Of a stretch of 64,000 nt of DNA, positions 29,915 through 37,292 are shown one piece after another (the first letter of the stretch is position 1; each line of letters opens with the position of its first letter). The DNA lies in the NCBI GenBank assembly GCA_934454635.1, contig CAKSFR010000001.1, positions 203,643 through 267,642 of the forward strand, in the 5' to 3' direction. The stretch is from an uncultured Ruminiclostridium sp. (GTDB lineage Bacteria; Bacillota; Clostridia; Oscillospirales; Ruminococcaceae). Made by a program: the position numbers and the translations under genes. A model generated the notes under the pieces. It worked only from the letters and a program-made list of their open reading frames with translations. It had not been told where the DNA came from and did no database searches.

Positions 29915-31321
29915 TTATTCAATTCTTGTATTTACAGAGTCAAGCTCAGACTGGAGCGCCATTTTAATTGACTCCTTAGTTTCGGACCATGCAACTCCCG
30001 CATTGTAGGTTTCCTTTATAGGATTGTTCACAAGGTCGTTCACCGTGTCATTCACCGCCGTGTAGAACTCTATTACAGGAGCCTCTTCGGTCATTTCCCT
30101 TGTTTTAAGAAGCATATTGTACATTGTTTCAGTCCACTGATAGTCCTCAAAAATCTGAGAATGTTCGATCTCAAGCGCCGTTTCATTGTCGCGGCAAATC
30201 ATCAGACAATCAAGGTACGCCGCAACGCCCTCGGGATTTTTAGCGCCTGAGCATAGTGTAAAGCCTGTAATCGAAGTTGGGAGATAATGCTTGTCTGCAT
30301 AAGGGCAGGCGGGCATCGGAACAAACCTTATATCTTCCATTTCACCGAAATCCGAAAGGTCTGCAACATACAGCGCCCATGTTCCGCAGGGATAGAAAAG
30401 CGTTTTGCCTTTGCCGATATTTTCGGGGTGAATCTGCCACGAATACTCGGATTTCGGGAACGGCAAATCCTGCTTCTTCATTTCGTACATATACTGCTGA
30501 ACTTTATCAATAAGCGGGTTATCGAGGTTCTGTACAATTTTTCCGTCCTTCATTCCGACATATGGAACGCCTGTTGTAAGTGAAATTGCGCCCTCAAACC
30601 ACCAGCCGTCGACAGCGAATTTTTCGTTTTCCCTATCGCAGAAAGCAATCATCATATCGTAAAGTGTATCCCAGTTCCAATTACCCTCTTCAAGGAGAAC
30701 GGCGGGGTCAGAAAGCCCGTTTTCCTCAATAGTTTTCTGATTATAGATCATCACAACGCCTGCGTCGGTGCTTGTTGCGCCAACGTAATGCTTGCCGTTA
30801 AAAACGAACTGGTCGTTTATGTTCTTCATCGGCGCCCAAAGCTCCGAATCGAAGTCCACATAATCGTCAAGCGGCATGAACATCTTACTTACCGCGCCCT
30901 GAGGGAAACAGTCGAGGTCGCCCGCGCTGAACATATCGGGAGAATCGCCCGCCGCGATCATCTTTCCGAGAGCGGTATAGCGCTCGTCCCATGTGCAGGA
31001 AATATACTCGATTTCTCCGCCGTACGCTCCCTCGAATATTTCGAGGGAAACCTGCTTCGGTTTTCCGTCAGCAGGATTTATGTCCCACGAGGACAAAAAT
31101 TTCACGGTAGGATTTTTCAGCTTTTCATATGTTGTTTCAACTTCCGCAAGCGCTTTTTTATCCTCTTCCGCAAGAGTTGCTGCCGCAGTCGTCGTGACGG
31201 TAGTTGCCGCCGGAAGCGCGGGCTGTGTAGATGTGCTTCTTTCGCCGCCTTTTGCGCAGGCTCCCGCGCTTATCAGTGTTAGAACAGACATAATGCACGC
31301 AGTTGTTTTTTTACTTTTCAT
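29915..31321 (-). CDS. Sugar ABC transporter substrate-binding lipoprotein
   Basis: 468 residues of the family 1 extracellular solute-binding fold. The signal peptide MKSKKTTACIMSVLTLISAG ends in a lipobox (SAGAC). A Thr/Ala-rich linker leads to the binding domain, with conserved segments IAAGDSPDMFSAG, YNQKTIEENGL and LFYPCGTWALYV. It would deliver an oligosaccharide to an ABC permease, but no permease or ATPase gene lies beside it; only a membrane-protein fragment and debris follow. It may be an orphan left after loss of a transporter operon, or use permeases encoded elsewhere. No clear promoter was seen within the MITE-flanked upstream DNA. Confidence 0.88.
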   Translation of the reverse strand: MKSKKTTACIMSVLTLISAGACAKGGERSTSTQPALPAATTVTTTAAATLAEEDKKALAEVETTYEKLKNPTVKFLSSWDINPADGKPKQVSLEIFEGAYGGEIEYISCTWDERYTALGKMIAAGDSPDMFSAGDLDCFPQGAVSKMFMPLDDYVDFDSELWAPMKNINDQFVFNGKHYVGATSTDAGVVMIYNQKTIEENGLSDPAVLLEEGNWNWDTLYDMMIAFCDRENEKFAVDGWWFEGAISLTTGVPYVGMKDGKIVQNLDNPLIDKVQQYMYEMKKQDLPFPKSEYSWQIHPENIGKGKTLFYPCGTWALYVADLSDFGEMEDIRFVPMPACPYADKHYLPTSITGFTLCSGAKNPEGVAAYLDCLMICRDNETALEIEHSQIFEDYQWTETMYNMLLKTREMTEEAPVIEFYTAVNDTVNDLVNNPIKETYNAGVAWSETKESIKMALQSELDSVNTRIE

Positions 31322-31442
31322 AACCGTATTCCTTTCCGAATTTGTTTTGCCTTTGCTGTCTATATTTTACAGTACTTTCGGGATTCAAAATGTAATACGG
31401 CTGCGTTTTATGTTATATTTTTGCAGTAAAACGGATTTTTTA

Positions 31443-31541
31443 TACTTAACACCAATTAAAAACTATACAAAAATCGAGTGTAATCTTTGAATGTATGGGT
31501 TATACTAGAATTTTTATCTATGGTTTTATTGGTGCTTAGTA
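31443..31541. mobile_element. Family B miniature element, copy B2
   Basis: 99 bp, flanked by TTA on both sides. Ends are TACTTAACACCAATTAAAA and, inverted, TACTAAGCACCAATAAAAC. It lies seven bases after the end of the AraC gene, between that gene and the upstream region of the sugar-binding protein. Confidence 0.85.
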
Positions 31542-31548
31542 TTACATA

Positions 31549-32304
31549 TCACAGCATTTGTTCCGCAGGATTATCTCTGCGGGTTCTGAAGAATTTTTCT
31601 CTGTAACATTTCGGGGTATAGCCTGTTCGCTTTTTAAAAACCTGTATAAAATGGCTCTCGGAACTATAACAAAGACAATCCGCAATTTCAATGCAGGCAT
31701 GATCGGAGTATTTAAGCATATTCTTCGCCGCTTCAATGCGCTTTCGTGTGATATATTCCGAAATCGTTATCCCTACTTCCTTGTGAAACAGCTTTGATAT
31801 ATATGTCGGACTCATTCCGGACACCTCCGCGAGCTTCTGAAAGCTTATCTTTGTGTGGAGGTTGTTGTAAATATAATCAAGGCAAAGAACAACGGGCTTT
31901 GGATAAATATTCGTCTTATGGATTATCTGCATACGCTCGGCAAAATCCTGAACGACCTCGCGGTGAAGAAGATTTATCTCATCTTCCGTGCGGCATTTGT
32001 CAATGCTGTTTATATAAATATCGCTGAGATTATACGCCGACTCCATTTCCATTCCTCCCTCAATGCAAGAGCGTGTTATAAGCGCGACAGAGATTATCAG
32101 GTGATATTTAAGATTGCGAAGGTTGTCGGGACTGAGCCTGCCCATCTGATCGCAGTCAAGCGGCTTAAACAGCCTCTTTGCCTCATCGGGCTTACCGTCC
32201 CTGATACAGTCAAAAAAAGCCATTTCCCGCTCGTATGACAGATGCGAAATGTTGTATTCTCTGTTTATAAATTCAAGGTGTGAAAGTTTCTTGTCTACAT
32301 TCAT
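31549..32304 (-). CDS. AraC family transcriptional regulator
   Basis: 251 residues. A helical N-terminal region of about 140 residues precedes the AraC DNA-binding domain with two helix-turn-helix units (SFQKLAEVSGMSPTYISKLF and EIADCLCYSSESHFIQVFKK). It is encoded 28 bases downstream of the GH16 glucanase on the same strand, with GGGAGGG as its ribosome site, so the two form an operon and this protein probably activates it in response to beta-glucan breakdown products. Direct repeats upstream of the operon promoter are a likely binding site. Confidence 0.9.
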   Translation of the reverse strand: MNVDKKLSHLEFINREYNISHLSYEREMAFFDCIRDGKPDEAKRLFKPLDCDQMGRLSPDNLRNLKYHLIISVALITRSCIEGGMEMESAYNLSDIYINSIDKCRTEDEINLLHREVVQDFAERMQIIHKTNIYPKPVVLCLDYIYNNLHTKISFQKLAEVSGMSPTYISKLFHKEVGITISEYITRKRIEAAKNMLKYSDHACIEIADCLCYSSESHFIQVFKKRTGYTPKCYREKFFRTRRDNPAEQML

Positions 32305-32331
32305 AATATCCCTCCCGCAGTTTTCAATTCG

Positions 32332-33132
32332 TTATTCTTCAGGGTCAAAAGGTGTGAATTTCACCCATTCATATTCTGCTGTAAGCGGCAGATTTTCGTC
32401 ATTGAACGCCTTAAGCCAGCTGTTGACGCCTTTTCCGCACCAAGCGTTCATCATTATCTTACTTTCCGTAACGGGAATATTTTCGGTTACACTGTGAGCT
32501 TCGTTTCCGTCAACGTACCATACGATTTTATCTTTATGCCATTCAAATGCATAGGTGTGAAAATCCTCGGAAGCGTCAAAGCCGAGATCGTACATATATT
32601 CGTGATTTCCCCGACCGTCGGTGAAATAGTTGAACTGCACCTTAGTCGTGTCCTTTCCGAGTATCTCAACGTCAATTTCATCCCACGGATTGTTGTCAGA
32701 CGGACCGGTGTAAGTGAAAAAAGAGGACACTACGCCGTCATTTTTTATTGCCTTCATAGACACTTCATATCTGCCGTAGCCGTAAAAATCTTTGCTGCGA
32801 AACTCACCGCCCGAATACGGAACGCCACCTTTCGGGACGGTATCATTGTCAATAATAAGCTGCATTTTCCCATCGTTAAACGTCACGTTTTTCTTTCTCC
32901 ATGTAACGTTGAACATACTGCCGTTGCTCCAGCCGTCTGAACATTCCCAGCCGTCGGGGAGTCCGCTTGTAAAATTCGCATAACCGTGACCTTCGGGAAC
33001 CTCGGGTTCGACAGCAGACGTAGTTTCTGCTGTAACTGCCGCCGTCGTTTCTGCCGGAACTTCCTTTGCCGCGCAGGCAGAAAGCAAGCTAACAATTAAA
33101 AATGCTGAAATGATTTTCTTTGATAATTCCAT
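32332..33132 (-). CDS. GH16 beta-glucanase (lichenase-like) lipoprotein
   Basis: 266 residues. The signal peptide ends in lipobox LLSACAA; a Thr/Ala/Glu linker follows to about residue 48. The catalytic domain has GGEFRSKDFYGYGRYEVSMK and the GH16 signature WDEIDVEILG with the nucleophile and acid/base Glu residues separated by the usual spacing for 1,3-1,4-beta-glucanases. It would cut mixed-linkage glucan at the cell surface. It forms an operon with the AraC regulator behind it, and a cytoplasmic GH5 enzyme is encoded divergently, so the group handles beta-glucan. Confidence 0.92.
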   Translation of the reverse strand: MELSKKIISAFLIVSLLSACAAKEVPAETTAAVTAETTSAVEPEVPEGHGYANFTSGLPDGWECSDGWSNGSMFNVTWRKKNVTFNDGKMQLIIDNDTVPKGGVPYSGGEFRSKDFYGYGRYEVSMKAIKNDGVVSSFFTYTGPSDNNPWDEIDVEILGKDTTKVQFNYFTDGRGNHEYMYDLGFDASEDFHTYAFEWHKDKIVWYVDGNEAHSVTENIPVTESKIMMNAWCGKGVNSWLKAFNDENLPLTAEYEWVKFTPFDPEE

Positions 33133-33192
33133 AAATAAAACCTCCGCTTGAACATTGTTTCATGCTTTCATGATATCATAGGAGATGAATTC

Positions 33193-33256
33193 ATTATATC
33201 ACAATCTTGTCATTTATGTCAAATCCGTGACATTTCCTATAAAATTTGTGACATTT
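33193..33256 (-). promoter_or_regulatory. GH16 promoter with upstream direct repeats
   Basis: Minus strand: TTGACA (33217-33222), 18-base spacer, TATAAT (33193-33198). Directly upstream the nonamer AAATGTCAC occurs twice (33227-33235 and 33248-33256) exactly 21 bases apart, two helical turns, adjoining the -35 box. This is the classic layout of an AraC-type activator site. Confidence 0.75.
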
Positions 33257-33417
33257 TTTATACAGCGCGGCTAAACGGACTTCCTGCCACTCGTTAAATC
33301 TGGTTAAAAAAATAGCCCGATTTTGATACAAAAGACAGCAACGTGATATCCATTGTCCTCAAAATATGATATAACAAAATTGCGAAAAACGCAGAATAAA
33401 CCGAAAGGAACACCAAT

Positions 33418-34374
33418 ATGACTGATTTTAAAGGCTACAAAAAAGGAATAAATCTCGGTGGCTGGCTTTCACAGTGCTGCCACACGAAAGAACATTATGA
33501 CAGCTTCATTACCGAAGCCGATATACGAAAAATTTCGGGCTGGAAAGCCGATCATGTCCGCCTGCCTATCGACTATAATCTTATTCAGGACGAAAACGGT
33601 AATTTTATAGAGGACGGTTTCGCGTATATCGACAGCGCCGTAAAATGGAGCAGAAACGCAGGGCTTAACATAATTATCGACCTTCACAAAACCGCAGGAT
33701 TTTCGTTCGACAAGGGTGAAAACGAATCGGGATTTTTTGAAAACCCGACTCTTCAGGAAAGATTCTACAAACTTTGGGAGTATATCGCGCAGCGCTATGC
33801 GGTCAGTGACGGAACGATTGCTTTTGAGCTTCTTAACGAGGTCACCGATCAAAGCTATAAGGACACTTGGAACCGCATTATCAGAAACTGCATTGAAAAA
33901 ATCCGCAAATTTGCGCCGCACACATACATTCTCGTCGGCGGATACTGGAACAACAGTCCCGACGCCGTTCCTGACCTTGATATTCCGTATGACGACAGGG
34001 TTGTATACAATTTTCACTGCTACGACCCGCTTATATTCACTCACCAGGGCGCACCGTGGGTTGACGGAATGGACGTAAATTTCCGACTTTCGTTTGAAAA
34101 TGCCGAGCCTCCGATCACTCCCGATTTTTTTGCGGAAAGATTCAGCCGCGCTTGTGAAACCGCAAGAAAAAACGGCGCCGCACTTTATTGCGGAGAATAC
34201 GGTGTTATCGACCGTGCTTCGCCAGAGGACACATTGAAATGGTTCAAGGCGATAAACGCGGCATTCGAAAAACTGGAAATTTCGCGCGCAGCATGGAGCT
34301 ACAAGCAAATGGACTTCGGACTTTCTGACAGCCGAATGGACAGCGTCAGAAGTGAAATCATAAAATATATATAA
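33418..34374 (+). CDS. GH5 cellulase/beta-glucanase
   Basis: 318 residues. The TIM-barrel GH5 family is shown by INLGGWLSQ, HVRLPIDY, IIDLHKT, FELLNEV (acid/base Glu141) and YCGEYGV (nucleophile Glu260). No signal peptide or binding module, so it works on imported oligosaccharides. GAAAGGAA precedes the ATG. It is divergent from the GH16 glucanase operon, which supports a shared beta-glucan pathway. A terminator closes it. Confidence 0.92.
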   Translation: MTDFKGYKKGINLGGWLSQCCHTKEHYDSFITEADIRKISGWKADHVRLPIDYNLIQDENGNFIEDGFAYIDSAVKWSRNAGLNIIIDLHKTAGFSFDKGENESGFFENPTLQERFYKLWEYIAQRYAVSDGTIAFELLNEVTDQSYKDTWNRIIRNCIEKIRKFAPHTYILVGGYWNNSPDAVPDLDIPYDDRVVYNFHCYDPLIFTHQGAPWVDGMDVNFRLSFENAEPPITPDFFAERFSRACETARKNGAALYCGEYGVIDRASPEDTLKWFKAINAAFEKLEISRAAWSYKQMDFGLSDSRMDSVRSEIIKYI

Positions 34375-34384
34375 TATGTAAGGC

Positions 34385-34426
34385 AAAACGCCGCACAAAG
34401 CATTTCGCAATTGTGCGGCGTTTTAA
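34385..34426. terminator. Bidirectional terminator after GH5
   Basis: AAAACGCCGCACAA pairs perfectly with TTGTGCGGCGTTTT around a 12-base loop, with the T run inside the stem ends on both strands. Confidence 0.9.
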
Positions 34427-34433
34427 CTTTTTA

Positions 34434-34628
34434 TTACAGCTTAAATGTTCCGATAAGCTGCTTGAGAATACCTGCCTGTCCCGAAAGTTCTTCAGAAGCT
34501 GCCGCGCTTTCCTCGGCAGTTGCCGAATTTGTCTGAACAACTCCAGAAATTCTGGATATATCATCGCTGATTTTCGTCACCATCTCAGACTGTTTTATAC
34601 CCGATTCGGTGATATCGCCTACAAACAA
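34434..34628 (-). pseudogene. C-terminal remnant of a methyl-accepting chemotaxis protein
   Basis: Sixty-four residues ending SAAASEELSGQAGILKQLIGTFKL are the characteristic C-terminal end of a chemoreceptor signalling domain (NSATAEESAAASEEL). The receptor and most of the coiled coil are missing; upstream DNA switches to an inverted repeat and an orphan promoter. No other chemotaxis gene is in the window. Confidence 0.8.
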
Positions 34629-34637
34629 CCGGCTGCC

Positions 34638-34712
34638 GACATGGAACGAAAGCCCATTCGTTTCATATCGGCACTGTTATTCGTTACATATTTATAGCAT
34701 TCGTTCCATGTC
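34638..34712. repeat. 13-bp perfect inverted repeat
   Basis: GACATGGAACGAA (34638-34650) and TTCGTTCCATGTC (34700-34712) with 49 bases between. It borders the chemoreceptor remnant and could be the end of a deleted element. Confidence 0.6.
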
Positions 34713-34714
34713 TA

Positions 34715-34743
34715 TTGACAAACGAGGAAAAATGCACTATAAA
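34715..34743 (+). promoter_or_regulatory. Orphan sigma-A promoter
   Basis: TTGACA, 17-base spacer, TATAAA. No gene follows on this strand before element A2 and the convergent LysR terminator, so its original gene was probably deleted. Confidence 0.6.
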
Positions 34744-34797
34744 TATAAGGGAAATTATTCTGTACAATCCTGACATAATTAAAACAGTCGGTTCTAA

Positions 34798-34975
34798 GGA
34801 AGCACTGAATAAATCGCGGCACGCATCTTGCTTGCATATTTTCCGCCTGATTGCACGAAAACTCCTTGAAATACATCAAGTATTCCTGCGTCGGTTTCAT
34901 ACAATCACTGGGGGCGGCATCCGCTACGAAAAATCTGTCTGCGTAATCTGTATACCCGATTTAATCAGCGCTTCC
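34798..34975. mobile_element. Family A miniature element, copy A2
   Basis: 178 bp. Ends GGAAGCACTGAATAAATCG and, inverted, GGAAGCGCTGATTAAATCG (17 of 19 identical). Both flanks are CTAA (34794-34797, 34976-34979), the YTAR target duplication known for IS5-type elements. No coding capacity. Nearly identical to A3. Confidence 0.9.
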
Positions 34976-34992
34976 CTAAGCACCAATAAAAC
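34976..34992. repeat. End fragment of a family B element
   Basis: CTAAGCACCAATAAAAC is identical to the terminal repeat of family B elements and lies directly against element A2. The CTAA is shared with the A2 target duplication, as if A2 had inserted into a B element end. Confidence 0.5.
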
Positions 34993-35032
34993 AAAAACAG
35001 TAAGAGCCGAGCGCGGTTCTTGCTGTTTTTTT
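34990..35032 (-). terminator. Terminator of the LysR gene
   Basis: AACAGTAAGAGCCG pairs with CGGTTCTTGCTGTT (two mismatches); the minus strand then has TTTTTGTTTT. It lies 22 bases past the LysR stop. Confidence 0.85.
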
Positions 35033-35053
35033 GTAAATGGAGAGACAATGCCG

Positions 35054-35941
35054 TCAATTTTCGGCAATTTCCAGTATCATGCGTTCAAGTTCTTTAGCAG
35101 CCACGCTAAGCGGCTGCTCTTTTCTTTTTATAAGAACAATGCTGCGTTTCGGGATAGTTTCTTTAAGGTCTATTACGCGGACGCCGGTGTTATCCGACAA
35201 AAATTCCTCGGGTACAAAGCCCACGCCGAGATCGGCTTCGACCATAGGCAATATCTGATCGGCGGTAAAGGCTTCAATATCGGGATTGTACGTCAGATTA
35301 TGTGCGGCGAAAAAAGCCGAGTAAAATTCATGCGATTTTGTGTTCGGTCCAAGAGATATAATGGGATAATTCTGCAAGTCTTGCAGCGCGACCCGTTTAT
35401 TTATCAGTTCGGAAAAATACGGAGAGCAGACCGCGACCTCGTTTATCGGGCGGACGACAGTTTCGATAAGAGACGCGGAGCTGACGGTAGGCGTTGTGAC
35501 AACGGCAATATCAGCCGTACCCTCTTTCAGCGCGTCGATAGCTTGCGGCGTAGAGTGGTTGCTGATACGAATGTGGATTCCCGGATAAATGAGCCGATAT
35601 TTTTTCAATATCGGCAAAAGCATACAGCGCAGAGCGACTTCACTTGCCGCAACGTAAACAGTTCCTTTTTGCAGACCGCGTTCTTCGGTTATTTCGGTTT
35701 CTCCCGCATTTATATGTTCAATTGCAATTCGGATATGCTCGTATAATCTTTCGCCCTCGGGTGTGAGCTTCATTCCCGTTCGCGAGCGCAAAAAAAGCGG
35801 ACAGCCAAGCTCGGCTTCGAGTTTTTTTATCGTTCGGGTCAGGTTGGGCTGATTATTCAGCAAAAGTTTTGCTGCCTGTGAAATATTTTCGTACTTGGCA
35901 ACATAATAAAATATGCGGTAATAGTCATAATTGATGTACAT
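35054..35941 (-). CDS. LysR family transcriptional regulator
   Basis: 295 residues, the family's normal length. The N-terminal winged helix-turn-helix (ISQAAKLLLNNQPNLTRTIKKL) is followed by a periplasmic-binding-like effector domain (GTVYVAASEVALRC, IVTTPTVSSASL). It is divergent from a small membrane protein and a DUF1275 membrane protein, which it probably regulates. GGAGG lies before the ATG. A palindrome with the T-N11-A pattern sits just upstream of the ribosome site, suggesting autoregulation. Confidence 0.93.
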   Translation of the reverse strand: MYINYDYYRIFYYVAKYENISQAAKLLLNNQPNLTRTIKKLEAELGCPLFLRSRTGMKLTPEGERLYEHIRIAIEHINAGETEITEERGLQKGTVYVAASEVALRCMLLPILKKYRLIYPGIHIRISNHSTPQAIDALKEGTADIAVVTTPTVSSASLIETVVRPINEVAVCSPYFSELINKRVALQDLQNYPIISLGPNTKSHEFYSAFFAAHNLTYNPDIEAFTADQILPMVEADLGVGFVPEEFLSDNTGVRVIDLKETIPKRSIVLIKRKEQPLSVAAKELERMILEIAEN

Positions 35942-35956
35942 TTCCGACCTCCGTAT

Positions 35957-35971
35957 ATATCATAATGATAT
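35957..35971. promoter_or_regulatory. Possible LysR operator
   Basis: ATATCATAATGATAT: seven-base perfect arms around one base, consistent with the T-N11-A form of LysR sites. It lies 16 bases upstream of the regulator's start and within the divergent intergenic region. Confidence 0.5.
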
Positions 35972-36104
35972 TTCAGATATATCTAACATACATTTTACAT
36001 ATATATCAACTTGTATTATAATATACCCGATACCAAAAGTCAAGAGTATAATACAGTGATTTTGCTTTTGGCTTAGTATATAAAAAGAAAGCAGGTTTAT
36101 AGAA

Positions 36105-36380
36105 ATGGAAACGATTATTGAAGCTATTATGGGTGTTATGTTTGACGCGGCTATGGTTCTTCTCATTATGCGTCTGCTCGGGGCTGAAAAAGAAGAAAAG
36201 AAAAAATACAGATTTATTTCCGCTGTGTTTGCCGTTGGCTTCTTGCTGGGGACAATATCGAAATGTCTTTCGAGCGGCAGCCCGCTCACGCTGATACTGT
36301 TTGCTGTTGGATTTATGCTTTCTTATACAGCTTTTGTATTCACTTTTCCCGGAAAGAGAAATCAAAATGAGGGTCGTTAA
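36105..36380 (+). CDS. Small membrane protein
   Basis: 91 residues with an N-terminal helix, a charged loop (GAEKEEKKKYR) and two further hydrophobic segments, ending in a charged tail. I do not recognise a family. The stop codon overlaps the start of the DUF1275 gene (ATGAGGGTCGTTAA), so the two are coupled. Divergent from the LysR regulator. Confidence 0.65.
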   Translation: METIIEAIMGVMFDAAMVLLIMRLLGAEKEEKKKYRFISAVFAVGFLLGTISKCLSSGSPLTLILFAVGFMLSYTAFVFTFPGKRNQNEGR

Positions 36381-37041
36381 ACCGCTTCGGGGACAAATGT
36401 CCGACAGCTTTCGGGCAGCGATATTTATTATATTGTCGGGCGGATTTCAGGACGCGTACACTTGTATGTGCCGCGGAAAAGTGTTTGCAAATGCGCAGAC
36501 GGGGAACGTTGTGCTGTTAAGCACCGCTTTATTTCAAAAGGAATGGGCAACGGCGCTGAAATATCTGATCCCCGTTATATGCTTTATTGCGGGGACGGCG
36601 GCTGCGGAATACATTCACATAAAGCTGAAATGCTATGAAAAAATACACTGGCGGCAGATAATACTGATGTGCGAAATTATTCTGCTTTTTGTTGTCGGCT
36701 TCTTACCGCAGACCGCAGAACCGCTCGCAAATGCGCTCGTTTCTTTCGTATGCGCGATGCAGGTGCAGTCGTTTCACAAAGTACGCGGTCACGCATATGC
36801 AAGCACAATGTGTATCGGCAATCTGCGTTCGGGAACGGAAGCGCTTTGCGAATATTTCCGCATACGGGAAAAGGAAGCGCTGCAAAAAGCGTTCACATAC
36901 TTTGGCGTTATCGCCGTTTTTGGGATAGGCGCAGGACTTGGCAGCATTTTAACGCTTACCCTCGGATACAAGGCGATATGGTTCTGCTGCGTTTTACTGT
37001 CGATAAGTTTCGGCATGATGTTCGTGCATGAAAAAACATAA
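36367..37041 (+). CDS. DUF1275 (YoaK) family membrane protein
   Basis: 224 residues with about six hydrophobic helices. The sequence GGFQDAYTCMCRGKVFANAQTGNVVLLS is the YoaK/DUF1275 hallmark, and VQSFHKVRGHAYASTMCIGNLRSG the second conserved block. The function of the family is unknown; many members are induced by stress. ATG 36367 overlaps the end of the small membrane protein gene and follows AAAGAG. Confidence 0.88.
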   Translation: MRVVKPLRGQMSDSFRAAIFIILSGGFQDAYTCMCRGKVFANAQTGNVVLLSTALFQKEWATALKYLIPVICFIAGTAAAEYIHIKLKCYEKIHWRQIILMCEIILLFVVGFLPQTAEPLANALVSFVCAMQVQSFHKVRGHAYASTMCIGNLRSGTEALCEYFRIREKEALQKAFTYFGVIAVFGIGAGLGSILTLTLGYKAIWFCCVLLSISFGMMFVHEKT

Positions 37042-37081
37042 AACGCGCTTGATTTTTTTGGAACTGTCGGCTTTTATCTTA

Positions 37082-37259
37082 GGAAGCACTGAATAAATCG
37101 CGGCACGCATCTTGCTTGCATATTTTCCGCCTGATTGCACGAAAACTCCTTGAAATACATCAAGTATTCCTGCGTCGGTTTCATACAATCACTGGGGGCG
37201 GCATCCGCTACGAAAAATCTGTCTGCGCAATCTGCATACCCGATTTAATCAGCGCTTCC
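37082..37259. mobile_element. Family A miniature element, copy A3
   Basis: 178 bp, nearly identical to A2 including termini. Flanks are CTTA on the left and CTAA on the right. It ends 33 bases before the start of the surface-protein gene, so transcription of that gene must start in or before the element. Confidence 0.88.
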
Positions 37260-37292
37260 CTAATTTGCACAGAAAAATAAGGAGGATTTTTA

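Noticed and set aside
36022..36082. Possible fourth family B element before the DUF1275 operon
   Set aside because: Only GAGTATAAT and a GCTTAGTATA end resemble family B; length, termini and TTA flanks do not fit. It may simply be the promoter.
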